This document shows, in pieces, positions 15,311 to 24,498 of a stretch of DNA of 30,972 nucleotides. Source of the DNA: Oscillospiraceae bacterium. Lineage in GTDB: Bacteria; Bacillota; Clostridia; Oscillospirales; UBA929. The DNA lies in the NCBI GenBank assembly GCA_031271525.1, contig JAISVO010000026.1, positions 1 through 30,972 on the forward strand. Reading direction: 5' to 3'. The notes under the pieces are model-generated. The model was given only the letters and a program-made list of their open reading frames with translations. It made no database searches and was not told the origin of the DNA. Both the position numbers and the translations under genes were made by a program. Numbering within the stretch: the first letter of the stretch is position 1; each line of letters starts with the position of its first letter.

Positions 15311-17746
15311 CTATAGAGTCCCTCTTGGCCTGTATACGGGGACGTGCCAGATGTCACGGGCATAGTCGGTGACCGAGCGGTCGGCGGCGAAGAAACCGGC
15401 CTTCGCGATGTTGATCAGCGAGCGGCGGTTCCATCCCTGCCGGTCGCGGTAAGCCTCGCAGGCTTCCCGGTGGATTGCCGCGTAGCTGTCGAAGTCCGCC
15501 ATCAGCAGGTATCGGTCGGCCGGCTCGGCCGCTCCGCCGACTTGGAGGCTGTTCGCGATATCGGCGTAGCTCTTCCCGTCGTGCAAGCCGTCGGTGATCT
15601 GGTCGAGCACCCGGCGGAGCGCGGGGTTATGCGCGATATAGGAGAGGGGAGAGTAGTCTGTGAGCCGCGCGACCTCGTCGCTCTTCAGCCCGAAGAGGAA
15701 GATGTTGTCCCGCCCCACGAGGTCCGCGATTTCGACGTTCGCGCCGTCCAGCGTACCCAGCGTCAGCGCGCCGTTCAGCATGAACTTCATGTTCCCCGTC
15801 CCGGACGCTTCTTTGCCCGCCGTGGAGATCTGTTCGCTCAGTTCGCTCGCCGGCATGACCTGTTCCGCCACCGAGACGCGATAGTTCTGGAGGAAGACGA
15901 CCGACAGTAGCCCTTTCATCGCGGGGTCGGCGTTGATGTGGCCGATCAGGCTGTGGATCAGCTCGATGATCCGCTTCGCCGCTGTATAGCTCGGCGCCGC
16001 TTTCGCGCCGAAGAAGAAGGTGTGGGGGACGAAGCTTGGGTCCGGGGTATCCTTGAGAGTGTTGTAGAGGTGGAGGATGTGCAGGGCGTTCATCAGCTGG
16101 CGCTTGTACTCGTGGAGCCGCTTGACCTGCACGTCGAAAACGCTGTCCGGATCGACCGAAACGCCGCAGCTCTTCTCAAGGTACCGGGCGAAGTCGAGCT
16201 TGTTCTTCCGCTTCACCTCGGCGAGCTTCTCGAGGGCCGACGCGTCGTTTTGATACTTCGTAAGGTCCTCCAGAGCCTCCGGCTGATAGAGGTAGCGGTC
16301 AGAGCCGGTCAGGTCGCGCACCAAATTGTGCAGGCGGGGATTGATCTGGGCGAGCCAGCGGCGGTGATCGATCCCGTTCGTGACGTTGCGGAACTTCGCT
16401 TCCCACAGCCTGTGCTCGGAGGCGAAGAGGTCTTTTGTCAGGATGTCCGAATGGAGGGCGCTTACGCCGTTGACCGCGAAGCAGGCGTGTACGCAGAGGT
16501 TCGCCATCCGGACCTGCCCGTTCCAAATGATCGCGGCGTCCCCCACTTCCTTTTCGCTGTTCAGCGCCTGCCAGAGGAAGTTGAGATACCGCTTGTTGAT
16601 CTCCTCAAGGATTGTCCAGATACGGGGGAGGAGTTTTTCGATCAGGCTCTGCTGCCAGCACTCCAGCGCTTCCGCCATGACGGTGTGGTTGGTGTAGGCG
16701 ACCGACATACAGACGATCCGCCAAGCTTCCTCCCAGTCCATCCCCTCTTCGTCGAGGAAGATCCGCATCAGCTCGGGGATGATCAGGGTGGGGTGGGTAT
16801 CGTTGATCTGGATGACGTTCCAAACGTGGAACTCGCTCAGCGGGCCGTGCTTCCGCTTGTGCCGCCGCACGATGTCCTGCGCCGTCGCGCTCACCAGAAA
16901 GTATTGCTGGCGGAGGCGGAGGAGTTTGCCCGATTGGTGCTTGTCGTTGGGGTAGAGGACCATGTTGATGTCCTCCGCGACCGACTCGCTCTCGCTCGCC
17001 TCGGGCGGGGTGTCGGCGTCCTCGGTATATTTGCGGATGCTGAACTCCTTCGGCGGGTTCTCCGCCTTCCAGACCCGCAGGCGGTTGGTCTCCCGCTGCC
17101 CGTAGCCGCTGATCGTCATGTCGATCGGTACGGCGAGGACTTTGGTGTCGTCCACCGTGACGAACGCGAGGCGTCCGTCACGCTCGGTCTCGGCGATCCG
17201 CCCCTCGAACGAGACGACGCACCGGTCGTCCGCCCGCTTCGACCACCAGACCTCCCCGGTCTGGAACCAAGGGTCGGGCAATTCCACCTGCATCCCATCC
17301 AGAATGCCCTGCTTGAACATCCCGTATTCGTAAAAGACCGAATAGCCGGTGGCGCAAATGCCCTGCGTCGTCATCGCCTCAAGGTAGCACGCCGCGAGAC
17401 GCCCTAGACCGCCGTTGCCGAGGCTCGGATCGGGTTCCTCCTCGGCGATGTCGCTGAGGTTCAGCCCCAGCATGGCGGCAGCCTCTTTGAGGGGTTCCAG
17501 ACAGCCGAGGTTGAACGCGTTTTTCATCAGGCTGCGCCCCAGCAGGAACTCCAGCGACAGGTAGTGCACTTCCCGGACATTCCGCTGGAAAGCCGCCGGT
17601 TCGCTGACTACCTCGTTTAAGCCGAGGAGCGCCAAGGCGCACGCCTTAAAGATCTGCTCACGGGTGGCGGTCTCAACAGTCCTCGCGAAATTCTTCCGCA
17701 GATGGAGCTGAATCTTCTCCGCCAGTTGTTCGGGTGTACACGTCAT
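15311..17746 (-). CDS. glgP: Glycogen/maltodextrin phosphorylase
   Basis: Pyridoxal-phosphate enzyme (GT35) that releases glucose-1-phosphate from alpha-1,4-glucan ends using phosphate, 811 residues. The PLP-binding signature EASGTGNMKFMLNG contains the Schiff-base lysine (about K654). SLGNGGLGRLAACYLE (about 115), NDTHPTL and QVKRLHEYKRQ are further family hallmarks. I chose ATG 17746 because AGGAG lies eight bases upstream; an in-frame ATG 21 bases earlier has no ribosome site. The gene follows glgA after about 55 bases that contain a small GGCGC-AAG-GCGCC hairpin without a T-run. Glycogen use and synthesis therefore share a transcript. Confidence 0.97.
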   Translation of the reverse strand: MTCTPEQLAEKIQLHLRKNFARTVETATREQIFKACALALLGLNEVVSEPAAFQRNVREVHYLSLEFLLGRSLMKNAFNLGCLEPLKEAAAMLGLNLSDIAEEEPDPSLGNGGLGRLAACYLEAMTTQGICATGYSVFYEYGMFKQGILDGMQVELPDPWFQTGEVWWSKRADDRCVVSFEGRIAETERDGRLAFVTVDDTKVLAVPIDMTISGYGQRETNRLRVWKAENPPKEFSIRKYTEDADTPPEASESESVAEDINMVLYPNDKHQSGKLLRLRQQYFLVSATAQDIVRRHKRKHGPLSEFHVWNVIQINDTHPTLIIPELMRIFLDEEGMDWEEAWRIVCMSVAYTNHTVMAEALECWQQSLIEKLLPRIWTILEEINKRYLNFLWQALNSEKEVGDAAIIWNGQVRMANLCVHACFAVNGVSALHSDILTKDLFASEHRLWEAKFRNVTNGIDHRRWLAQINPRLHNLVRDLTGSDRYLYQPEALEDLTKYQNDASALEKLAEVKRKNKLDFARYLEKSCGVSVDPDSVFDVQVKRLHEYKRQLMNALHILHLYNTLKDTPDPSFVPHTFFFGAKAAPSYTAAKRIIELIHSLIGHINADPAMKGLLSVVFLQNYRVSVAEQVMPASELSEQISTAGKEASGTGNMKFMLNGALTLGTLDGANVEIADLVGRDNIFLFGLKSDEVARLTDYSPLSYIAHNPALRRVLDQITDGLHDGKSYADIANSLQVGGAAEPADRYLLMADFDSYAAIHREACEAYRDRQGWNRRSLINIAKAGFFAADRSVTDYARDIWHVPVYRPRGTL

Positions 17747-17800
17747 TGGGTAGTCTCCTTTATCCATTAACCGTCTCTATCGGCGCCTTGCGCCAAAAAC

Positions 17801-19237
17801 TTAAGAGAACGCTTCGTTGTAGAGCTTCCGGTAGGCTTCGGCGGAGTCCGCCCAGCCGAAGTCGCGGCCCATATCCCGTTCCTGCACCGCGCTCCAGCGG
17901 GTTTTGTCTTTGTGGTACAGATCGACCGCCCGCCGGATGGCGTACAGCATATCCCCCTTGTCGTAATTCCGGAAGGTGAAGCCCATCCCGCCGCCGGTTT
18001 CGGGGTTGAACGGCTCGACGGTGTCGCGCAGCCCCCCCGTCTCCCGGACGATCGGCACCGTGCCGTAGCGCATCGCGATCATCTGGCTCAGACCGCACGG
18101 TTCGGCCCGGCTCGGCATCAGGAACATGTCCCCTCCGGCGTAGAACGCGTTGGAGAGGGCCGGGTTATAGGTGAGGGAGACGGAAACCCGTCCCTCGTAG
18201 CGGTGCTGCGCCGCCGAGAGCACCTGCTCGAAGTGCCAGTCGCCCCGCCCGAGGAGGGCGAACTGTACCTCCATGTCCAGCATTTCGTCCAGCGCGTCGG
18301 CAATCAGGTCGATCCCCTTATGGCCGGCAAGCCTGCCCACCGACACAATCAGCGGGACGCCGGGGTTGATGGCTAATCCCAGAATCTTTTGCAGCTCGGC
18401 CTTACAGGCGGCTTTATCCTCAATTGTCGCGAAGGTGTAGCGGCGCGTCAGGCTCTCGTCCGTCTCGGGGTTGTGGAGGACCGTGTCGATTCCGTTGAGG
18501 ATTCCCGACAGCTTTCCCGAGTTCGCCTTGATCACGCCCTCCAAGCCGTTCGCATAGAAGGGATCCGTCAGCTCGCCCGCGTAGGTGGGGCTGACGGTGG
18601 TCACCCGGTCGCTCATCTCGATTGCGCCCTTCATCAGGTTGACGCCGCTCCGGAACTCCAGCGTCCCCTTGTTGAAGATGTCCGCCGGCAGACCGAAAAG
18701 GTTTTCGAGGGTGTCACGGGCAAACCGCCCTTGGTATTCTATGTTGTGGATGGTGAAGACGGTCTTCATTCCGTCGATCACCGGGTCGCCCCGGTAGAGC
18801 GTCCTCATGTAGATCGGGACGAGGGCTGTTTCCCAGTCGTTGCAGTGGACTACGTTCGGGACCCACCCCTCCAGATCGGTCAGCAGCGCCGTGACGGCGC
18901 GGGAAAAATAGGCGTAGCGTTCGCCGTCGTCGTAGTGGCCGTAGATGTCGCCCCTCTTGAAGTAATACTCGTTGTCGATAAAGTAGGTGGTGACACCGTT
19001 TTCCGTCAGCTCAAACAGACCGCAGTATAGGTTCCGCCACGCGAGCGGCACATAGGTGTGCTTGACGAAGCGCATCTTCAACCGCCATTCGTCGGAGACC
19101 GACGCATACAGCGGCAAGATGACCCGCACCTCGTCTGTCCCTCCGGTGATCGCCGCGGGAAGCGCCCCCGCGACATCCCCCAGCCCCCCGGTTTTCGCGA
19201 AAGGCGCGGCTTCGCTCGTTACGAACAGGATTTTCAT
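17801..19237 (-). CDS. glgA: Glycogen synthase (ADP-glucose type)
   Basis: GT5 glycosyltransferase that extends alpha-1,4-glucan from ADP-glucose, 478 residues, the usual size. The ADP-glucose-binding motif KTGGLGDV (K15-V22) is intact. The C-terminal GT-B half carries VSVGRLAGHKGIDL, and the nucleotide/glucan site carries MPSRAEPCGLSQMIAMRYGT with the catalytic Glu and the later ETGGLRDTV. ATG 19237 lies eight bases after AGGAG. glgD ends 15 bases upstream. The substrate is supplied by the GlgC/GlgD pair encoded just before it. Confidence 0.97.
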   Translation of the reverse strand: MKILFVTSEAAPFAKTGGLGDVAGALPAAITGGTDEVRVILPLYASVSDEWRLKMRFVKHTYVPLAWRNLYCGLFELTENGVTTYFIDNEYYFKRGDIYGHYDDGERYAYFSRAVTALLTDLEGWVPNVVHCNDWETALVPIYMRTLYRGDPVIDGMKTVFTIHNIEYQGRFARDTLENLFGLPADIFNKGTLEFRSGVNLMKGAIEMSDRVTTVSPTYAGELTDPFYANGLEGVIKANSGKLSGILNGIDTVLHNPETDESLTRRYTFATIEDKAACKAELQKILGLAINPGVPLIVSVGRLAGHKGIDLIADALDEMLDMEVQFALLGRGDWHFEQVLSAAQHRYEGRVSVSLTYNPALSNAFYAGGDMFLMPSRAEPCGLSQMIAMRYGTVPIVRETGGLRDTVEPFNPETGGGMGFTFRNYDKGDMLYAIRRAVDLYHKDKTRWSAVQERDMGRDFGWADSAEAYRKLYNEAFS

Positions 19238-19252
19238 GGCTCTTGCTCCTTT

Positions 19253-20395
19253 CTATACTACAGACCCTTTCGAAAACGCGATCGGATGCACCTCATGCCC
19301 CTTCAGCGAACGCCCTTCCCGGATGCAGACCTCTTTGTCGGTGATGGCGTAGCTCAGTTCGACGCTCTTCTCAATCCGGGTGTCCTGCATGAAGATGCAG
19401 TTCTTGAGGACCGCGCCCTCGTCGATCCGCACCCCCCGGAAGACGACGCAGTTTTCCAGACTCCCCCGGATCACGCAGCCGTCGGCGACGACGCAGTGCT
19501 TGACGCGGCTCTCCGGCGCGTAGTAGGTGGAGGCATCGTCCCGCACTTTGGTCTTGATCGGACGTCCCCGGTAGAAGAGGTCGCTTCGCACGCCGGGCTT
19601 CAAAAGGTTCATCGACTGCTCGAAGTAATCGGACACCGACCGGAGACGGGTCGAGAAGCCGTCGTAGACATACGACATCAGGCGGAGATGGGGCTGCATC
19701 CGCTGCAGGATGTCCCGGGTGAAATGCACGCCGTTGTGGTGCTGTGAGTTTTCCGCCATCAGGTCGGTCAGTTTCTTCTTGGACAGGATGTAGACGCCCA
19801 GCAGAGGGAAGATACCCTCTTCCATCGCCCCGATCAGCACCTCGGTGATCCGTCCCCTTGTGCCGAGCCGCGCGTAGCTTGCCTCGGCGTCCAGACCGTC
19901 CCCCCGCTTCGAGGAGCAGACGCAGGTGATGTCCGCGCCGCTCGCCAAATGCTGCTCGAAGATTTCCTCCAGAGGGAGGTTGACGATCAGATCGCCGTCC
20001 GCGAGGACGATGTATTCCTGCTTGATGTGGTCGAGGTACGCGCCCACCGCCTGAAGCGCCTCCAGCTTCCCCCGGTAAGGGGAGGCGTCGCGGGAGACCC
20101 TCTTGTTGTCCGTCGTGAGGGCGTAGGCGAACGGGGGGAGGATCCGCAGACCGCCCCTCTTGCGGGAGAGGTCCCAGTCGCGCCCCGAACCGAGGTGATC
20201 GAGGAGGGATTGGTAGTTCTCCCGCATGATCACGCCCACGTCGGTGATTCCGGCGTTGACCATGTTGCTCAGCATGAAGTCGATCACCCGGTACCGCGCC
20301 CCGAACGGGAGGGACGACGCGGTGCGGTGCTCGGTCAGCTCTTTAAGCCGGAAGTTGGAGGAGTACGCGAACAGGATTCCGTGCATGTCGTTCAT
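19253..20395 (-). CDS. glgD: Glucose-1-phosphate adenylyltransferase subunit GlgD
   Basis: Non-catalytic or regulatory partner of GlgC, 380 residues. It keeps the nucleotidyltransferase fold (YRVIDFMLSNMVNAGITDVGV, seen in parts YRVIDFMLSN and NAGITDVGV) and the left-handed beta-helix C-terminus. It lacks the GGxGxRL nucleotide-binding signature at its N-terminus, reading FAYSSNFRLKEL instead. In Firmicutes the GlgC/GlgD heteromer has higher activity than GlgC alone. ATG 20395 is preceded by GGGAGGG at seven bases. The gene lies 14 bases after glgC. Confidence 0.95.
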   Translation of the reverse strand: MNDMHGILFAYSSNFRLKELTEHRTASSLPFGARYRVIDFMLSNMVNAGITDVGVIMRENYQSLLDHLGSGRDWDLSRKRGGLRILPPFAYALTTDNKRVSRDASPYRGKLEALQAVGAYLDHIKQEYIVLADGDLIVNLPLEEIFEQHLASGADITCVCSSKRGDGLDAEASYARLGTRGRITEVLIGAMEEGIFPLLGVYILSKKKLTDLMAENSQHHNGVHFTRDILQRMQPHLRLMSYVYDGFSTRLRSVSDYFEQSMNLLKPGVRSDLFYRGRPIKTKVRDDASTYYAPESRVKHCVVADGCVIRGSLENCVVFRGVRIDEGAVLKNCIFMQDTRIEKSVELSYAITDKEVCIREGRSLKGHEVHPIAFSKGSVV

Positions 20396-20409
20396 AGCGT
20401 GTCCCTCCC

Positions 20410-21609
20410 CTATAACTCGTCTCTGTCAGCCATCTGCTTCGCGTTGACAATCCGGCCCGGGCCGATGGTGACGCCCGCCGCGACGACCGCGATCCCCCAC
20501 CTGTCGGGCTCGTCGGCGTAATCGCCGGGCGGCGCGCCGATCGTCGCCCCCGACTCGATCCTCGCCCCTTCCGCGATGATGGCGTATTTGACGACGGCGC
20601 CCCGCCCGATGACGGCGCCCGGCATAATGATGGAGTATTCCACAAAAGCGCCCTGATCAACCGTCACGTCGTTGAAGAGGACCGAGTTGCAGACGTGCCC
20701 GTAGACTTCGCAGCCCTCGGTGACAAGGCTATGGCTGACAACGGCGTTGTCGCCCACATAGTGGGGCGGGGAGGCGGGGTTCCGGGCATAGATCCGCCAA
20801 GCCGGGGTGAACAGGTCGATCTCGTCCGAGAGGAGCATATCCATGTTGGCGTCCCAAAGGCTGTCGATCGTCCCGACATCCTTCCAGTAGCCGGAGAAGC
20901 GGTAGGCGACCATCTTCTCCCCCGCCGCCAGCATGTTGGAGATGATATTCTTGCCGAAGTCGTTGACGCTCTTCGGGTCGGCTTCGTCGAGGATCAAGTG
21001 GCGCTTCAGCTTCTCCCAAGAGAATACGTAGATCCCCATCGACGCCAAGGTGGATTTTGGGTTTTTCGGCTTCTCCTCGAATTCATAGATCGTGCCGTCC
21101 GGGTTGACGTTCATGATCCCGAAGGATTTTGCTTCCTCATAGCTCACGTCGATGACCGAGATGGTGCAGTCCGCGCCGGTCTCCTTATGGTGGTCCAGCA
21201 TCAGGGAGTAATCCATCCGGTAGATGTGGTCGCCGCCCAGCACCAAGACATACTCGGGGTTATACTGCTCGATAAACCCGATGTTTTGGTAGACCGCGTT
21301 GGCGGAGCCTTTATACCACTCGCTGCCCCGGTTTGTCATGTACGGGGGGAGGACATGGGCGCCGCCGTCCAGACGGTCGAGGTCCCACGGCTGTCCCGTG
21401 CCTATGTAGGCGTTCAACTCATGCGGCTGGTACTGGGTCAAGACGCCCACCGTATCGATCCCCGAGTTGACGCAGTTGCTCAAGGGGAAATCGATCAGGC
21501 GGTATTTCCCCCCGAACGGCACCGCCGGTTTGGCCACATTGGCGGTGAGCACATATAGGCGGCTGCCCTGTCCGCCGGCCAACAGCATGGCGACACACTC
21601 TTTTTTCAT
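20410..21609 (-). CDS. glgC: Glucose-1-phosphate adenylyltransferase catalytic subunit
   Basis: Makes ADP-glucose from ATP and glucose-1-phosphate, the committed step of bacterial glycogen synthesis. 399 residues. The nucleotide-binding loop MLLAGGQGSRLYVLT, the substrate region KPAVPFGGKYRLIDFPLSNC (start and end shown in 20 residues), the metal-binding GGDHIYRMDY and the glucose-phosphate-site lysine region FEEKPKNPKS are all present. The C-terminal part is a beta-helix with hexapeptide-like repeats (INC-type GAVIGRGAVVKYAII). The start at ATG 21609 (MKKECVAM) is preferred. GTG and TTG codons just upstream sit too close to the GGGAG ribosome site, though spacing to the ATG is a little long at about 12 bases. 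It follows glgB after 46 bases. Confidence 0.96.
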   Translation of the reverse strand: MKKECVAMLLAGGQGSRLYVLTANVAKPAVPFGGKYRLIDFPLSNCVNSGIDTVGVLTQYQPHELNAYIGTGQPWDLDRLDGGAHVLPPYMTNRGSEWYKGSANAVYQNIGFIEQYNPEYVLVLGGDHIYRMDYSLMLDHHKETGADCTISVIDVSYEEAKSFGIMNVNPDGTIYEFEEKPKNPKSTLASMGIYVFSWEKLKRHLILDEADPKSVNDFGKNIISNMLAAGEKMVAYRFSGYWKDVGTIDSLWDANMDMLLSDEIDLFTPAWRIYARNPASPPHYVGDNAVVSHSLVTEGCEVYGHVCNSVLFNDVTVDQGAFVEYSIIMPGAVIGRGAVVKYAIIAEGARIESGATIGAPPGDYADEPDRWGIAVVAAGVTIGPGRIVNAKQMADRDEL

Positions 21610-21655
21610 AAAGCGCACCAACTCCCATAAACGATCGTCTCTCGCGTCCTAACCG

Positions 21656-23542
21656 TTAACTGTTCACGAATATAACCGCTCCGTAGGGCGGAAGGGTGAG
21701 CTGCGCCGACCACTGCATCTGACCGCAGGGCACGTTTTCGGCGGCGACCGATCCGTTGACCTGCCCGAACCCGCCGAAGCGGTTGTCGTTCGTGTTGAGG
21801 ACCTCGTGATAGATTCCCGGACCCGGCAGGGGGAGCCGGTATCCCTCCCGGTTGACCGGGGAGAAGTTGAAAAGGCAGACAACCTGCGGCCCGGTTTTCG
21901 CCGAGCGGAGGAAGGCGAGGGTGTTGCCCTGATAGTCGCCGGGGGTGATCCAAGTGAACCCGTCCCACCCGTCCTCAATTTCCCAGAACGCCGGGGTGTT
22001 CAGGTAGAGGAGGTTGAGGGTCTTCACGAATTCCTGATGCTTTTTGTGCATATCGTTATCTAGGTCGAGGAGGTGCCAGTCGAGGCTCTGCTCGCTGTTC
22101 CACTCGATGAACTGGGCGATGTCGCTCCCCATAAAGGTCAGCTTTTTGCCCGGATGGGCCGCCATGAAAGCGAGGTAAACCCGAAGCCCCGCGAACTTGT
22201 CAACGTAGTAGCCCGGCATCTTGGCGACAAGGGAGCACTTCCCGTGGACGACCTCGTCATGGGAGAGGGGGAGGATGAAATTCTCCGAGAATGCATACAT
22301 CATCGGGAAGGTCATTTTGTTGTGGTTGTACTGACGGAAGATCGGGTCGAGCTTGACATACGATAGGGTGTCGTTCATCCAGCCCATGTTCCATTTGAAG
22401 TTGAAACCAAGCCCCCCCATGTAAGCGGGCTTGGTCACCATCGGCCAAGCGGTGGACTCTTCGGCGATCATCAGCGCGTGAGGGAACGCCGCGAAAACCT
22501 GCTCGTTCGTTTTCCGGAGGAAGGAGAGCGCCTCAAGGTTTTCCCGCCCGCCGTAGATGTTCCGGGGTCCGCCTCCCCGCTTGCCGTAATCGAGGTAGAG
22601 CATACTGGCGACGGCGTCCACCCGCAGCCCATCCGCGTGGTAGACATCCAGCCAGAAGATCGCGGAGGACATCAGGAAGGCGCGGGTCTCGTTCCGCCCG
22701 TAGTCGAAGACGCGGGTGCCCCAGTCGGGATGCTCCCGGCGGCTCTCGTCGGAGTACTCGTAGCAGCAGCCGCCGTCGAACTCGATCAGGCCGTGCCCGT
22801 CCTTCGGGAAGTGCGCCGGGACCCAGTCGAGGATGACGCCCACCCCCGACTGATGGCAGAGGTCGATCAGCCTCATCAGGTCCTTTGGGGTTCCGTACCG
22901 GCTGGTGGCGGCGAAATAGCCCGTCACCTGATACCCCCACGACGCGTCGAGGGGATGCTCCGTCACCGGCATCAATTCGATGTGCGTATAGCCCATTTCC
23001 TTTACATAGGGGATCAGCAGCCCGGCGATTTCGGCGTATGTAAGGAGCCGGCCGCCCTCGCCCCTTCGCCAAGAGCCGAGGTGCAGCTCATAGATATTCA
23101 TCGGGCGGTCGTAGGGGCTTGAACGCGCCGCGATCCAGTCGCCGTCGCCCCATTCGTAACCGCCGAGGTCATAGACCTTGGACGCGGTCTTGGGGCGCAC
23201 CTCGGCATGGAAGGCATAGGGATCGCTCTTCTCTTGGACGACGCCGTTCCGTCCTTCCACGGCGTATTTATACCCTTCGTATTCGGATATATTTGGGATA
23301 AACAGCTCCCAAACCCCGACGGAAATTTTGGACATCGGGGACTCGCCATGCCGCCAGCCGTTGAACTCGCCGATTACCGAAACACCCTTCGCGTCGGGCG
23401 CCCATACGCGGAAAACAACGCCGTCCGCATTGTCCCGCGAGTCGAAGTGAGCGCCCATAAACTCGTATGCCCGGCAGTCGCTGCCCTCATGGAAGAGAAA
23501 CAGATGGTTATCCAGATCAATCGCTTGAACTTTCCCGGACAT
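21656..23542 (-). CDS. glgB: 1,4-alpha-glucan branching enzyme
   Basis: GH13 branching enzyme that makes alpha-1,6 branches in glycogen, 628 residues. The N-terminal CBM48-like domain (about 25-125) includes VFRVWAPDAKGVSVIGEFNGW, seen as FRVWAPDAKGVSV and EFNGW. The catalytic barrel shows LDWVPAHFP, DGLRVDAVASM with nucleophile D309, MIAEESTAWP with acid/base E361 and LPLSHDEVVHGK with D429. A C-terminal beta domain follows. ATG 23542 lies seven bases after GGGAG. It is the second gene of the unit, 54 bases after pduL, and I see no convincing terminator or promoter in that gap. Confidence 0.97.
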   Translation of the reverse strand: MSGKVQAIDLDNHLFLFHEGSDCRAYEFMGAHFDSRDNADGVVFRVWAPDAKGVSVIGEFNGWRHGESPMSKISVGVWELFIPNISEYEGYKYAVEGRNGVVQEKSDPYAFHAEVRPKTASKVYDLGGYEWGDGDWIAARSSPYDRPMNIYELHLGSWRRGEGGRLLTYAEIAGLLIPYVKEMGYTHIELMPVTEHPLDASWGYQVTGYFAATSRYGTPKDLMRLIDLCHQSGVGVILDWVPAHFPKDGHGLIEFDGGCCYEYSDESRREHPDWGTRVFDYGRNETRAFLMSSAIFWLDVYHADGLRVDAVASMLYLDYGKRGGGPRNIYGGRENLEALSFLRKTNEQVFAAFPHALMIAEESTAWPMVTKPAYMGGLGFNFKWNMGWMNDTLSYVKLDPIFRQYNHNKMTFPMMYAFSENFILPLSHDEVVHGKCSLVAKMPGYYVDKFAGLRVYLAFMAAHPGKKLTFMGSDIAQFIEWNSEQSLDWHLLDLDNDMHKKHQEFVKTLNLLYLNTPAFWEIEDGWDGFTWITPGDYQGNTLAFLRSAKTGPQVVCLFNFSPVNREGYRLPLPGPGIYHEVLNTNDNRFGGFGQVNGSVAAENVPCGQMQWSAQLTLPPYGAVIFVNS

Positions 23543-23596
23543 ACAAACACTCCCTTAATTTCGTTAACGGGCTATTACCGTAAAGGAAAACCCTTG

Positions 23597-24190
23597 TCAG
23601 ACGATGACGCCGTAAACCTCGCCGGAGAGTCCGGCGGCGTTCATTTCATCGTAATCGAGGTGGACTTCGGTGAAGAAGCTGTCGCTGATCCGCACCGCGA
23701 CCTCCTTGAAGACTATGCCGCGATCCCCCCCGACCTCGATTTGGACGGTGTCCCGTTCCGCGATGCCGAACGCCTCGGCTTCCTTCGGGGAGATGTGGAG
23801 GTGGCGCTTCGCCGCGATGCAGCCCTCACTCAGCTCGACGGACCCGGCGGGCCCGGTCAGCAGGATCGGCGCGGATCCCGCGATGTCCCCGCTCAGGCGG
23901 ACCGGCGCGGTCAGCCCCAGAATGCGGGCATCGGTGAGAGAGACTTCGACCTGCGAGACTTTGCGCTCGGGCCCCAGAACCGAGACCCGTTCGATCGAGC
24001 CGCGCGGCCCGGTCAGAGTGACCTTCTCTTCGGTGAGGAATTCGCCGGGCTGGAGCAGACCGCGTTTTTTGCGGAGGGCATAGCCGCTGCCAAACAGGGC
24101 CTCCACATCCTCGCGCTTCAAATGAACATGGCGCGCGGAGCCTTCGATCAGCACCGAAGGACCGCCGCCGGAGCATTGACAAGAACTCAT
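23597..24190 (-). CDS. pduL: Phosphate propanoyltransferase / phosphotransacylase (PduL family)
   Basis: Zinc-dependent enzyme interconverting acyl-CoA plus phosphate with acyl-phosphate plus CoA. PduL-type enzymes can replace the unrelated Pta in acetate formation. 197 residues. Both beta-barrel metal motifs are visible: GSARHVHL (H21, H23) and KRHLHISPKEA (H130, H132), with EVHLDYDEMNAAG (H177) near the end. Also conserved are LLQPGEF, VSVLGPERKVSQVEVSLTD (VSVLGPERKVSQ and VEVSLTD) and the R residues of PVRLSGDI. ATG 24190 has GAGGTGG five bases upstream. The first ten residues (SSCQCSGGG) are Cys/Gly-rich and lack a typical microcompartment-targeting helix, and no shell genes are nearby, so it is probably free in the cytoplasm. 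It is the first gene of the glycogen unit and is divergent from an XRE regulator. Confidence 0.92.
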   Translation of the reverse strand: MSSCQCSGGGPSVLIEGSARHVHLKREDVEALFGSGYALRKKRGLLQPGEFLTEEKVTLTGPRGSIERVSVLGPERKVSQVEVSLTDARILGLTAPVRLSGDIAGSAPILLTGPAGSVELSEGCIAAKRHLHISPKEAEAFGIAERDTVQIEVGGDRGIVFKEVAVRISDSFFTEVHLDYDEMNAAGLSGEVYGVIV

Positions 24191-24212
24191 CGGTTCCACC
24201 TCGTCATTTCTG

Positions 24213-24231
24213 ATTTGGGGTTCTCCCAAAT
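24213..24231 (-). promoter_or_regulatory. Inverted repeat at the predicted pduL transcription start
   Basis: ATTTGGG and CCCAAAT are perfect 7-bp arms with a 5-base spacer. They lie immediately after the -10 box, where the transcript should begin. It could be an operator or a 5' hairpin stabilising the transcript. No T-run follows, so it is not a terminator. Confidence 0.6.
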
Positions 24232-24260
24232 ATTCTACCATAACAACGCCGATTGTGCAA
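24232..24260 (-). promoter_or_regulatory. Candidate promoter of pduL and the glycogen unit
   Basis: On the minus strand TAGAAT (24237-24232) is 17 bases after TTGCAC (24260-24255). The -10 is good and the -35 is weak, as expected for a regulated promoter. The leader would be about 35 bases long. Confidence 0.55.
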
Positions 24261-24408
24261 CTATATTTCGCTATAGGCCGCGCAGGTTTTACACTCCGGT
24301 TGTACAGTCAAGCCGGTCGGTCAGAAATTAACATTCGAGCTTCTTACCGCCGTTTCAACGGGTCTTTCGATATTTCGCGGAAACTCGGCGGACTTCGTAA
24401 AATTTTTC

Positions 24409-24437
24409 TTTACTTTCCGTAATCCGGCGCATATACT
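24409..24437 (+). promoter_or_regulatory. Promoter of the XRE regulator unit
   Basis: TTTACT (24409-24414) and TATACT (24432-24437) are separated by 17 bases. The leader would run about 55 bases to the ATG at 24499. Confidence 0.65.
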
Positions 24438-24498
24438 ATACATGCTGTAATTAAGATGGCGAAAGATACGGAAGAGGAGATATCCGGGGTGACTGAAA

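Larger units (their letters stand above)
24191..24498. other. Divergent intergenic control region between pduL and the XRE regulator
   Basis: About 308 bases without a gene. It holds a minus-strand promoter and a 7-bp inverted repeat for pduL near its left end, and a plus-strand promoter for the regulator near its right end. The central 140 bases are relatively AT-rich with short imperfect palindromes (for example TTTC-GCG-GAAA at 24373-24383) that could be binding sites. I see no RNA gene or recognisable riboswitch. Confidence 0.6.

Noticed and set aside
15232..15363. N-terminal extension of metG overlapping glgP
   Set aside because: The extra 44 residues match no MetRS N-terminus; MNTFYTTTSIPY with its own ribosome site is the standard start.
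17760..17800. GGCGC-AAG-GCGCC hairpin between glgA and glgP as a terminator
   Set aside because: Short stem and no T-run; glgP follows with a good ribosome site, so read-through is expected.
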